From Eubacterium sp. (GTDB lineage: Bacteria; Bacillota; Clostridia; Oscillospirales; Acutalibacteraceae), in contig JAIDJS010000016.1 of NCBI GenBank assembly GCA_029052085.1, positions 1 through 8,247 on the forward strand: a DNA stretch of 8,247 nucleotides. Direction: 5' to 3'. The translations under genes were made by a program, and so were the position numbers. Positions 1 through 6,793 of this stretch are shown here, one piece after another (the stretch's first letter is position 1; each line of letters opens with the position of its first letter). A model generated the notes under the pieces. It searched no databases, was not told the DNA's origin, and was given only the letters and a program-made list of their open reading frames with translations.

Positions 1-419
1 GCTTTGAAAAGGGTCATTTTAAAGACAAAAACGGAAATATCCTCGGAACACATCAGGGAATCATAAAATACACGATTGGTCAAAGAAAGGGATTGGGTCT
101 TGCGCTTCCCCGCCCGATGTATGTCTGTGAAAAAAATATCGACACAAATGAGGTTATTCTTTGTACAAATGAAGAGCTTTTTGAAAAAGAGGTATTTGTA
201 TCTGACTTCAATTGGGTAAGCATTGCAAACCCCGATACGGAATTCAAGGCAAATGCTAAAATCAGATACAATATGAAAGAACAGCCGTGTACGATTTATC
301 CGCTTTCGGATAACAGGATAAAAATCGTTTTTGATGAACCGCAAAGAGCGATTACCAAAGGGCAATCCGCCGTTGTTTATGATAACGATTATGTTATCGG
401 CGGAGGAATCATTGATTAA
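1..419 (+). CDS. mnmA: tRNA-specific 2-thiouridylase MnmA, C-terminal part (5' end outside window)
   Basis: This is the last 138 codons of MnmA, read from base 3 to the TAA stop at 417-419; the start lies left of the window. MnmA is a cytoplasmic, ATP-dependent enzyme that puts sulfur on U34 of the Lys, Glu and Gln tRNAs. The visible part begins with the family signature around GNILGTHQG and YTIGQRKGLG (bases about 36-107), followed by the beta-barrel C-terminal domain ending in GGGIID. The N-terminal ATP pyrophosphatase domain and the catalytic cysteines are not in the window. An ATG at 93 is internal and is not the start. The gene converges on azlD, with a shared hairpin terminator between them. 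The family call is secure from the GQRKGLG motif; sulfur donor partners cannot be seen here. Confidence 0.93.
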   Translation, partial: FEKGHFKDKNGNILGTHQGIIKYTIGQRKGLGLALPRPMYVCEKNIDTNEVILCTNEELFEKEVFVSDFNWVSIANPDTEFKANAKIRYNMKEQPCTIYPLSDNRIKIVFDEPQRAITKGQSAVVYDNDYVIGGGIID

Positions 420-437
420 TACCAAAATATACAAAAC

Positions 438-469
438 AAAAAGGTCCGAAGATTACTTCGGACCTTTTT
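438..469. terminator. Bidirectional intrinsic terminator between mnmA and azlD
   Basis: A perfect 14-bp stem (438-451 with 456-469) has a 4-base ATTA loop. The arms begin and end in A5 and T5, so both strands show a GC-containing hairpin followed by a U-run. It lies 18 bases after the mnmA stop and 7 bases after the azlD stop, so it can end both convergent transcripts. Confidence 0.9.
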
Positions 470-476
470 ATGCAGA

Positions 477-812
477 TTATACGAAAACAAAATGAATCAA
501 CAGCATATAGCTTATTGTACCGGCAGAAATGCTGAAAAGCGTATTTCTTTTCCACAGATGAACACCGGCAGTTATCACAACAGCTATTAACTTAGGTGCA
601 ATAACATTGATATCTCCGCCTGTAAAATCCGAAAGGCAGTATACAATAAGCACACCTATAATTGCAGTCGGCAATATATTGCCAAGATATTTCACAAATT
701 TCGGAACACCCTTTTTTCCTCCGAAAAGCGCAAAGGGAATCGCTCTTGTAGCAAACGTGCATACCGCAGCTACAGCAATCATAATAATTACCTGTATATT
801 TGAAAGAGGCAT
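477..812 (-). CDS. azlD: Branched-chain amino acid transport protein, AzlD family
   Basis: This 111-residue membrane protein is the small partner of AzlC. In Bacillus subtilis azlCD confers export of the leucine analogue 4-azaleucine, and the E. coli homologues YgaZ/YgaH export valine, so branched-chain amino acid export is the likely job here. The sequence shows about four hydrophobic segments (about residues 6-30, 40-60, 68-85 and 92-110), a FATRAIPFALFG stretch near residues 20-31 and a KYLGNILPTAIIG stretch near 41-53, both typical of the family. Length matches the usual 100-110 residues. The ATG at 812-810 follows a strong AAGGAGGT site (821-829 region) that lies inside the end of azlC. 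Only one base separates the azlC stop from this start, so the two are translationally coupled and presumably form one complex. The real substrate is inferred from the family. Confidence 0.88.
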   Translation of the reverse strand: MPLSNIQVIIMIAVAAVCTFATRAIPFALFGGKKGVPKFVKYLGNILPTAIIGVLIVYCLSDFTGGDINVIAPKLIAVVITAGVHLWKRNTLFSISAGTISYMLLIHFVFV

Positions 813-813
813 A

Positions 814-1518
814 CTATTTTACCTCCTTTTTATCTATAAACGGCTTCATTGCAGAAAGAAGCGCAACCGTAAGAATAAGTGACGGAAGAAGAAACTTATC
901 CGCACCAAAAATAATCAAACAAACAACTGCACAGACAATGCCGATGATTCCCGTTATCTTATTTTTGGAAGCAAGCATCTGGTCTATATAAATCACAACA
1001 AAAAGAGCCGTCATTGAAAAATCAACACCGGTGAAGTCAATGGGAATAAGCTGCCCTGCAAGAGAACCGATTACCGTTCCGAGTATCCAATAAAGATGGT
1101 CAAATAAACCGATATAGTATCTTGCTTTTACCTCATTCACATCATCCGGAACAGCTTTTATGGATGTATTAACGGAATATGTTTCATCCGTTAAGGAAAA
1201 AATCATAAACGGATAACGCCATCCACCCTTTTTAAAGGTTTCTATATAAGAAAGCCCATAAAAAATATGACGTGAGTTAACAAACAAGGTCATAATAGCA
1301 ACCGTTGGCAAAGATGCCGCCGTACTCAAAAGAGAAACAAGCAAAAACTGACCCGAACCGGCATAAACCACCAAAGAAATTAAAACTGCCCAAAGAACAT
1401 TATACCCTGCCTCGTACAGCATAATGCCAAAGGCAGAACCGAGAAAAAGATACCCAAACAAAACGGGAAGCGATTTTGTTAAGGCGAATTGAATTGTTTT
1501 CAGCTTTTTATCTTTCAT
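814..1518 (-). CDS. azlC: Branched-chain amino acid permease, AzlC family (large subunit)
   Basis: This 234-residue polytopic inner-membrane protein is the large subunit of the AzlCD / YgaZH-type exporter. Family features include the N-terminal hydrophobic helix with PVLFGYLFLGSAFGIML (about residues 18-34), the YAGSGQF segment (about 52-58), the FVNSRHIFYGLS segment (about 79-90) and the LTDETYS motif (about 109-115). Length is normal. The ATG at 1518-1516 is preceded by AAGAGGA at 1524-1530. A promoter with 17-base spacing lies about 24 bases further up, so azlCD is a self-standing two-gene operon divergent from ppa. No T-box or other leader is present: the predicted 5' untranslated region is too short. 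Export of branched-chain amino acids is inferred from characterised relatives; the exact substrate cannot be told. Confidence 0.9.
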   Translation of the reverse strand: MKDKKLKTIQFALTKSLPVLFGYLFLGSAFGIMLYEAGYNVLWAVLISLVVYAGSGQFLLVSLLSTAASLPTVAIMTLFVNSRHIFYGLSYIETFKKGGWRYPFMIFSLTDETYSVNTSIKAVPDDVNEVKARYYIGLFDHLYWILGTVIGSLAGQLIPIDFTGVDFSMTALFVVIYIDQMLASKNKITGIIGIVCAVVCLIIFGADKFLLPSLILTVALLSAMKPFIDKKEVK

Positions 1519-1548
1519 AATAATCCTCTTAATTAAAAACTGCTAATT

Positions 1549-1577
1549 ATTATATAAAAATATAACGGAACTTTCAA
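1549..1577 (-). promoter_or_regulatory. Promoter of azlCD
   Basis: On the minus strand a -35 box TTGAAA (1577-1572) is separated by exactly 17 bases from a consensus -10 box TATAAT (1554-1549). The predicted transcription start is near 1542, leaving about 24 bases before the azlC ATG. Sigma-A-type housekeeping promoter by sequence. Confidence 0.8.
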
Positions 1578-1599
1578 CAAAATATTGTATTTATTGAAG

Positions 1600-1605
1600 T
1601 ATAAT
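1600..1605 (+). promoter_or_regulatory. Possible -10 box for ppa
   Basis: A consensus TATAAT lies 32 bases before the ppa ATG. There is no recognisable -35 hexamer at 16-18 bases upstream and no extended TGn, so this is only the best candidate in the short divergent region shared with azlC. Confidence 0.35.
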
Positions 1606-1637
1606 GATAAAATTATATAGGAAAGCGAGGAATAGAT

Positions 1638-2171
1638 ATGAACATATGGCACGATATATCTCCAAAAAGAATCAGAAAAGACAGATTTTACGCTGTTATT
1701 GAAATTTCAAAGGGCGGAAAAAACAAATATGAGCTTGATAAGGAAACCGGTATGCTGAAATTGGACAGAGTTTTGTTTACTTCAACACACTACCCTGCCA
1801 ACTACGGCTTCATCCCGAGAACCTATGCAAGCGACAATGACCCGCTTGATGTACTTGTTCTTTGCAGTGAAAAAATCCAGCCGATGACAATTGTTGAATG
1901 TGCACCAATCGGTGTTCTTATTATGGAAGACAACGGAGCAAAAGACGAAAAAATAATTGCTGTTCCTGTTAATGATCCTAATTACAACTGTTATAAGAAT
2001 ATTGATCAGCTGCCAAATCATCGTTTTGATGAAATAAAGCACTTTTTTGAAGTTTATAAAACACTGGAAAATGATAAAAGCACCTCTGTTACGGAAGTAA
2101 AAAACAGGGATGCTGCCGAAGGAATCATTGAAAAATGCATTGAGGAATACATAAAGAATTTTCAGATGTAA
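1638..2171 (+). CDS. ppa: Inorganic pyrophosphatase, family I (soluble)
   Basis: This 177-residue cytoplasmic enzyme hydrolyses pyrophosphate to two phosphates and pulls biosynthetic reactions forward. Active-site residues can be matched one by one with the E. coli enzyme: E22, K30 and E32 (NKYELDKETG), R44, Y56 (YPANYGFI), the metal-binding triad D66, D68 and D71 (SDNDPLDVLV), D98, D103 and K105, and Y140-K141 (HFFEVYKTLE). Length matches bacterial family I enzymes. The ATG at 1638 has a GAGGA ribosome binding site at 1627-1631. It is a single-gene unit, divergent from azlC and closed by the hairpin at 2225-2265. All catalytic residues are present, so it should be active. Many Clostridia use membrane or family II pyrophosphatases instead, so the choice of a soluble family I type is a mild point of note. 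Confidence 0.95.
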   Translation: MNIWHDISPKRIRKDRFYAVIEISKGGKNKYELDKETGMLKLDRVLFTSTHYPANYGFIPRTYASDNDPLDVLVLCSEKIQPMTIVECAPIGVLIMEDNGAKDEKIIAVPVNDPNYNCYKNIDQLPNHRFDEIKHFFEVYKTLENDKSTSVTEVKNRDAAEGIIEKCIEEYIKNFQM

Positions 2172-2224
2172 AACCAATTCACACTGACAATGATTTTCAA
2201 AGGAAAAAGATATAATAATATGAA

Positions 2225-2265
2225 CGTAAAAAATAAAGGCTCTTAATGAGCCTTTATTTTTTACG
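2225..2265. terminator. Bidirectional terminator between ppa and the ABC exporter operon
   Basis: A perfect 18-bp stem (2225-2242 with 2248-2265) has the loop TTAAT. The GC-rich core AGGCTC/GAGCCT is flanked by A- and T-rich arms, giving U-runs on both strands. The stop codon of the minus-strand permease gene (2263-2261) lies inside the stem. It ends ppa from the left and the ABC operon from the right. Confidence 0.9.
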
Positions 2266-3499
2266 ACTTTTTAATTGTTCTGATAATTGCGGATAGCTTT
2301 GGTGCAGCACCGTAAAGCAGAACACCTGCACGATAGATTTTAGCCGAAACAAATCCAACCCCGATAACCGAAGCAATTAAAATTACAATTGATATAGCTA
2401 TTTCATAAATCGAAACGCTGCTCATAACGATTCTTGTAAACATAACAACCGGAGAGGTAAACGGGATATAGGAACATATTTTCATCAATGCACTGTCTAC
2501 CGAGCCTGAAGTAAGAGAAAAAACATCAACCATAAATGCAATTATAAACAAAAATGTAACAGGCATAACCGAAGTATTTATATCTTCAAGCTTTGATGCT
2601 GTTGAACCGATTGCACCATATAAAAAGGCATACAGGAAAAATCCGAGCAGAAAGAATACAAGCATATATATTAAAATATGCGCAGGTATGCTGAATATGG
2701 AAGCAACGATATCAAAATCTGAGAGATAGGATTTATTGATATTATAGCAAATAAATGCCGTTCCGAAAACCGAAACAAGCTGAATAAGACCAGCAAGACA
2801 GGAGGAAACAACCTTTCCGAATATCATGCTTGTTGGATTTACGCTTGTTATAAGAAGCTCCATAGCACGTGAGCTTTTTTCCGAAGCAACATTCGTTGCA
2901 ACCATCTGGCCATAAATAAGAATAACCATATAAAGGGCAAAAATCATGATATAAGCATAAAAGAAATTCTGCATCTGATCTTTCCCTAAGGTTACTGAGG
3001 TATGCTCAATCTGAAAGTTAAGAATCTGATTTGCGTCATCAGCCGGAATACCGTTCTCAAGCATTGCTGACATCTGATATGCTGATTTAAGAATTCCGTC
3101 AGCAATATCGGTATTTGCATCATAAAGGGCAAGATCATTTACATAATATATATATTCAGTTAAGGATTCTATAACAAATGCGCACTTTGCATTTTCATCA
3201 ATTATTTTCTGCTTTATTTCCTGTTCACTCTCATCCGTTACAACTACCTTGTAATCAGCAAAAGCAGATATAAACGCTTCTGTAATGACAGGCTCATTTT
3301 CTGTTTTATCACAATGCACAAGCATAACAGGCAGATTGTCAGTATTTATCGTTTCATCGCTGCCGAAGCCCTCCGATATACGGGGAAAAAACAAAACACA
3401 AATAATTGCTGCAACTAAAAATATTGTTACGCCCAGAAAAACTTTGTTTTTAAGATAGCCCTTCAGTTCAAATTTAAGAATCTTACCAAACTGCTTCAT
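2261..3499 (-). CDS. ABC-2 type exporter permease, NatB-like
   Basis: This 412-residue integral membrane protein is the permease half of an ABC exporter with the neighbouring ATPase. It has one N-terminal membrane helix (about residues 20-39), a large extracytoplasmic domain (about 40-180), then a cluster of five to six hydrophobic helices (from about 181 to 395). This is the layout of the ABC-2 / NatB group. Between the first helices of the cluster is the cytoplasmic segment VASEKSSRAMELLITSVNP, and a YIPFTSPVVMFTRI motif lies before the last helix; both are typical of this group. The ATG (3499-3497) overlaps the ATPase stop by one base (TAATG), so translation is coupled. NatAB of B. subtilis exports Na+, but related pairs export drugs, peptides or unknown compounds, so the substrate is open. 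The stop codon lies within the shared terminator stem. Confidence 0.88.
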   Translation of the reverse strand: MKQFGKILKFELKGYLKNKVFLGVTIFLVAAIICVLFFPRISEGFGSDETINTDNLPVMLVHCDKTENEPVITEAFISAFADYKVVVTDESEQEIKQKIIDENAKCAFVIESLTEYIYYVNDLALYDANTDIADGILKSAYQMSAMLENGIPADDANQILNFQIEHTSVTLGKDQMQNFFYAYIMIFALYMVILIYGQMVATNVASEKSSRAMELLITSVNPTSMIFGKVVSSCLAGLIQLVSVFGTAFICYNINKSYLSDFDIVASIFSIPAHILIYMLVFFLLGFFLYAFLYGAIGSTASKLEDINTSVMPVTFLFIIAFMVDVFSLTSGSVDSALMKICSYIPFTSPVVMFTRIVMSSVSIYEIAISIVILIASVIGVGFVSAKIYRAGVLLYGAAPKLSAIIRTIKKS

Positions 3500-4398
3500 T
3501 ATTCATTCTCCCCTTCCTTTTTGTCACTTGCATACTCAACAAATATATCATTAAGTGTTGGTTCAAAAACTTTGATTTCATCTATATTGTATTTTTCAGT
3601 AAGCTGTACCATAACAGACCTCTTTTCCTCAGGAGAAGAAAGCGTTATGAAAAGAGAATTGTCCTTATCAAGAACGGCATTGTATTCCGAAATGATTGTA
3701 TTGTAATCATCTGAACGGACAATAAGCTTGTTTCGCGGATAATTATGCTTAATACTGTATAAATCGCCAGAAATGGCAATAGAACCATTATTCAGAATTG
3801 CAATATCATTGCAGAATTCTTCAATATAATTCATCTGATGACTTGAAAAGAAAACAATTTTCCCCTTTTCAATTTCTTCTTTAACAACATCCTTGAGCAG
3901 CATTGCATTCACAGGATCAAGACCGGAAAACGGCTCATCAAGAATAATAATCTGCGGATTATGTGCCAAAGCAGTTATAAGCTGAATTTTCTGTTGGTTG
4001 CCTTTTGAAAGCGTATCAAGACGTTTATTTCTGTATTCCTGCATATTCAGGCGCTCAAGCCAGTAATCAACAGCTTTGACAGCTTCATTTTTCTTCATCC
4101 CCTTAAGCTCGGCAAAATAAACAAGCTGATCAATAATTTTCTTTTTGGGATAAAGACCTCTTTCCTCGGGCAGATAACCAAACTTAACGGAATTATAGTC
4201 GATTGGTTTTCCGTCAAAAAGGATTTCACCGCTGTTTGCTGAAAAAACATTCATAAGAATTCGTATTGATGTTGTTTTGCCGGCACCATTTCTGCCAAGC
4301 AGCCCAAAGGCTTTTCCGCCCTCTGCCGTAAGCGAAACATTATTCAATACCTGTTTTTCGCCAAAGCTTTTGCAGATGTTTTTCATTTCCAGTGTCAT
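3499..4398 (-). CDS. ABC transporter ATP-binding protein, NatA-like
   Basis: This 299-residue cytoplasmic ATPase drives the adjacent permease. Visible motifs are Walker A GRNGAGKTT (35-43), signature LSKGNQQK (130-137), Walker B with IIILDEP (150-156), a D-loop SGLD just after, and the switch histidine H187 in FFSSHQM. The usual Q-loop glutamine is replaced by the GYLPEERGLYP form (74-84) seen in NatA-type proteins. The roughly 80 residues after the ATPase core form the C-terminal accessory domain common in this group. I chose the ATG at 4398-4396: the GGAG site at 4410-4407 is 8 bases from it, but only 2 bases from an in-frame GTG at 4404. It is the first gene of a two-gene operon preceded by a structured leader that ends in a terminator, so its expression is probably controlled by attenuation. 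Substrate unknown. Confidence 0.92.
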   Translation of the reverse strand: MTLEMKNICKSFGEKQVLNNVSLTAEGGKAFGLLGRNGAGKTTSIRILMNVFSANSGEILFDGKPIDYNSVKFGYLPEERGLYPKKKIIDQLVYFAELKGMKKNEAVKAVDYWLERLNMQEYRNKRLDTLSKGNQQKIQLITALAHNPQIIILDEPFSGLDPVNAMLLKDVVKEEIEKGKIVFFSSHQMNYIEEFCNDIAILNNGSIAISGDLYSIKHNYPRNKLIVRSDDYNTIISEYNAVLDKDNSLFITLSSPEEKRSVMVQLTEKYNIDEIKVFEPTLNDIFVEYASDKKEGENE

Positions 4399-4563
4399 AT
4401 TCACATCTCCTTAAATAAAAAAGTACGCAGCCGAAGCTACGCACTGAAAAACGCAGCCTGACTTCTGTTGCCACACAGTTCACTCCAAAGCAGGAAATGA
4501 CAAATCAAGGCATACGTTTTTACTGATAGTATGCCTGCTAAAGGAGATATTAAACTGTGTGGC
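4399..4563 (-). promoter_or_regulatory. Structured leader RNA / attenuator of the ABC exporter operon (class not recognised)
   Basis: The transcript leader begins at the predicted first base 4563 with an 11-bp stem (4563-4553 paired with 4480-4470, GCCACACAGTT/AACTGTGTGGC). Inside it are CUCC/GGAG (4546-4543 with 4486-4483), AGCAGG/CCUGCU, and a hairpin around CAUAC...GUAUG. After the closed element comes AGGCUGCG (4459-4452), which can pair over 8 bp, including two G-U pairs, with CGUAGCUU (4441-4434). That pairing excludes the terminator hairpin at 4444-4423. This is the usual aptamer, antiterminator, terminator layout. I do not recognise it as a named riboswitch. It could instead be a ribosome-stalling attenuator, since two short open frames cross it (4565-4437 and 4476-4411). 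Structure is seen in the sequence; regulation is inferred. Confidence 0.6.
4413..4444 (-). terminator. Intrinsic terminator inside the ABC operon leader
   Basis: A 9-bp stem (4444-4436 with 4431-4423, including two G-U pairs) is capped by a UUCG tetraloop and followed at once by six Us, then A and three more Us. The ribosome binding site GGAG of the ATPase gene starts only two bases later. A terminator placed between promoter and first gene indicates attenuation. Confidence 0.8.
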
Positions 4564-4569
4564 ATATTT

Positions 4570-4597
4570 ATTTTATCATAATAAAACAAAAAGTCAA
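4570..4597 (-). promoter_or_regulatory. Promoter of the ABC exporter operon
   Basis: The -35 box TTGACT (4597-4592) and -10 box TAAAAT (4575-4570) are 16 bases apart, and the -10 carries an extended TGA just upstream. The predicted start is at about 4563, which coincides with the first base of the long leader stem. It lies just downstream of the oxidoreductase operon terminator. Confidence 0.72.
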
Positions 4598-4610
4598 ATT
4601 AATCTATAAG

Positions 4611-4637
4611 AAAAGGAGCGACAAAACAATCGCTCCT
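4611..4637 (-). terminator. Terminator of the 2-oxoacid oxidoreductase operon
   Basis: On the minus strand an 8-bp stem AGGAGCGA/TCGCTCCT (4637-4630 with 4621-4614) with an 8-base loop is followed by TTTTC. It starts 18 bases after the beta-subunit stop codon and isolates this operon from the ABC operon. Confidence 0.8.
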
Positions 4638-4654
4638 AAAATCTTTATATTCAG

Positions 4655-5596
4655 TTAAGCTCCGCGTACCTCTTCGCAGCGGTTAAGAAGCTCTGACCAG
4701 CGGCGGTCTACTTCCTTTTGGAATGCTTCAATCATCCATTCGTTTTCAGGCTTGAACATATGCTTGAATCTTCCCTGCTTAACAAGCCATTCCTCAATCG
4801 GAACATAGTTTCTTGGCTGGTAGTTGAGAATCCATCTGCCGTCTACAACCTCAAACAATGGCCAATAGCGGGTTTCAACTGCAAGCTTGCAGATTTCCAT
4901 AATATCCCAAGTATTATATCTCCAACCACGAGGACAAGGCGCCATAATATTAAGGAAAGCAGCACCCTTTGTATAAATCGCCTTTTCAGCCTTTACGTGA
5001 AGATCACGGAAATTTGCAAGAAAAGTTGTCTGTGCAACATAAGGCACCTTATGCTCGGCAATAATAGCGGACAAATCCTTTCTGTACTGCGTTTTTCCGT
5101 TTGATTCAAAGCCTACGGGAGTTGTTGTTGTATCTGCAAACATAGGTGTTGCAGAAGAACGCTGAATACCTGTATTCATATAAGCTCCGTTATCATAACA
5201 GACATAAACCATATCGTGGTTACGCTCCATAGCACCCGAAAGGGACTGAAACCCGATATCATATGTACCGCCGTCACCGCCGAAAGTTATAAACTTATAT
5301 GTATCATCCAGCTTACCCTTACGCTTCAGTACATTATAGGCGCCCTCAACGCCGCTCATTGTAGCACCGGCATTCTCAAACGCATTATGAATATAGCTGT
5401 CCTTATAAGCTGTATAAGGATACATAAAGGACGAAACCTCAAGACAGCCTGTTGCATTACCTATAACAGCCTTATCTCCCGGTTTTAATGCTTTCAGCAC
5501 GTTTCTGACAGCAATTGTTCCGCCGCAGCCTGCACACATTCTGTGACCGCCGGCAAGACGCTCTTCTCTGCCGATAAACTCTTTAAAATTATACAT
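4655..5596 (-). CDS. 2-oxoacid:ferredoxin oxidoreductase, beta (TPP-binding) subunit
   Basis: This 313-residue cytoplasmic subunit binds thiamine diphosphate and the iron-sulfur cluster nearest to it. The N-terminal GGHRMCAGCGG motif (16-26) gives C21 and C24; C51 in NATGCLEV and C221 in APCPRGW complete a four-cysteine set for one 4Fe-4S cluster, as in POR beta subunits. The TPP/Mg motif is GGDGGTYDIG (106-115) followed by YDNGAYMNTG (134-143) and QRSSATP. Length fits four-subunit enzymes of about 310-325 residues. The ATG at 5596-5594 has an AAGGAGGT site 9 bases upstream and begins 14 bases after the alpha stop. It is the last gene of a gamma-delta-alpha-beta operon. The family covers pyruvate, 2-ketoisovalerate and related substrates, and sequence motifs alone do not decide. 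The T-box upstream favours a branched-chain or 2-oxobutyrate substrate. Confidence 0.92.
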   Translation of the reverse strand: MYNFKEFIGREERLAGGHRMCAGCGGTIAVRNVLKALKPGDKAVIGNATGCLEVSSFMYPYTAYKDSYIHNAFENAGATMSGVEGAYNVLKRKGKLDDTYKFITFGGDGGTYDIGFQSLSGAMERNHDMVYVCYDNGAYMNTGIQRSSATPMFADTTTTPVGFESNGKTQYRKDLSAIIAEHKVPYVAQTTFLANFRDLHVKAEKAIYTKGAAFLNIMAPCPRGWRYNTWDIMEICKLAVETRYWPLFEVVDGRWILNYQPRNYVPIEEWLVKQGRFKHMFKPENEWMIEAFQKEVDRRWSELLNRCEEVRGA

Positions 5597-5610
5597 TGAA
5601 AAGCACCTCC

Positions 5611-6792
5611 TTATTCTCTTACGCCCATATAACGATATGGTTCTGTAACCTCGCCTGCTTCGGCGATTTTTTCAAGCTCGCTGTATATACCAATCATATC
5701 TTCAACCTTAACATCTCTGCCGCCGAGGCCATAAACATAGTTTACTGCAAGGCAGTCTGATTTTGCTCTGTAAAGCGCAGTAGTAACCTCTGAACCGATA
5801 GGTCCGCAGCAATCATTATAGCTTTCCGTTCTGTCCATAAGCGCAACAGCTTTTACATGCTTAAGAGCATCAGCAATTTCACTGCCCGGGAACGGACGGA
5901 ACAGGCGGATTTTGATAAGGCCCACCTTTTTGCCCTGCGCTCTTAATTCATCAACGGCATCCTTTGTTGTACCTGCTGCCGAGCCGATGATAACAACCGC
6001 TTCCTCGGCATCTTTCATTTTATATTCTTCAAAGAGTCCGTACTCTCTGCCACTGATTTCTTTATATTCCTTTGCAACATCAAGTGTAACCTGCTTTGCA
6101 TTTTTAAGTGCCTCTGCCTGTGCTCTTTTCGCTTCAAAATAATAATTTGAAACACTGTAAGGACCGACAGCCATCGAACATTCCGGATTAAGAAGATAAT
6201 GCTCAGGCTCATATTCGCCGACAAAATCCTTTACCTCTTTATCCTCAAGAAGATTGATATTTTCAACAGCGTGAGAGGTAATAAATCCATCCTGGCAAAT
6301 CATAACAGGAAGCATAACATCCTTATGCTCACCAATTCTGTATGCCATAACAAGATTATCGTAAACCTCCTGATTGTTTTCAGCATAAATCTGAATCCAG
6401 CCTGCATCTCTTGCGCCCATTGAGTCACTGTGATCGCAGTTGATGTTGATTGGACCGGATAATGCTCTGTTTACAAGAGTAAGCACGCAGGGCAATCTGT
6501 TGGAAGCTGCAAGATAAAGCTCTTCCCACATAAGTGCAAGACCTGCCGATGAGGTTGCAGTTACCGAACGGGCACCTGCCGCCTCAGAACCGATAACGGC
6601 TGACATAGCCGAATGCTCTGATTCAACAGGAATAAATTCGGAATCAACCTTACCGTTTGCAACTAACTTTGAAAAATACTGCGGAATTTCAGTTGAAGGA
6701 GTAATCGGGAAAGCCGCCATAACATCGGGATTAATCTGGCGGAGAGCCTCTGCAACTGCTTCATTACCGCTTAAACGATCTCTACGAGACAT
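5611..6792 (-). CDS. 2-oxoacid:ferredoxin oxidoreductase, alpha subunit
   Basis: This 393-residue subunit carries the pyrimidine-binding half of the thiamine diphosphate site and the C-terminal transketolase-like domain. Seen are GNEAVAEAL (9-17), the AAFPITPSTEI motif (26-36), VESEHSAMSA (56-65), which should hold the cofactor-activating glutamate, SSAGLALMWEE (81-91) and NRALSGPIN (108-116). A second domain from about 260 onward carries VVIIGSAAGT and IRLFRPFPGSEI, as in the POR family. Length is normal for the separate alpha chain (about 380-400). The ATG at 6792-6790 has an AAAGGAGT site 8 bases upstream, and one base separates it from the delta stop, so translation is coupled. The substrate-specificity residues cannot be read with certainty, so POR and VOR-type names both remain possible. 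Confidence 0.92.
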   Translation of the reverse strand: MSRRDRLSGNEAVAEALRQINPDVMAAFPITPSTEIPQYFSKLVANGKVDSEFIPVESEHSAMSAVIGSEAAGARSVTATSSAGLALMWEELYLAASNRLPCVLTLVNRALSGPININCDHSDSMGARDAGWIQIYAENNQEVYDNLVMAYRIGEHKDVMLPVMICQDGFITSHAVENINLLEDKEVKDFVGEYEPEHYLLNPECSMAVGPYSVSNYYFEAKRAQAEALKNAKQVTLDVAKEYKEISGREYGLFEEYKMKDAEEAVVIIGSAAGTTKDAVDELRAQGKKVGLIKIRLFRPFPGSEIADALKHVKAVALMDRTESYNDCCGPIGSEVTTALYRAKSDCLAVNYVYGLGGRDVKVEDMIGIYSELEKIAEAGEVTEPYRYMGVRE

Positions 6793-6793
6793 A

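Noticed and set aside
1782..2177. Minus-strand open frame opposite ppa
   Set aside because: It lies wholly opposite a conserved pyrophosphatase gene and its cysteine/phenylalanine/isoleucine-rich product resembles no family.
4402..4404. GTG as the start codon of the ABC ATPase
   Set aside because: It is only 2 bases from the GGAG ribosome site, while the in-frame ATG at 4398 has an 8-base spacing and the family's N-terminus begins there.
4718..5488. Plus-strand open frames opposite the beta subunit gene
   Set aside because: They are shadows of a clear oxidoreductase subunit with intact catalytic motifs and have no ribosome sites.
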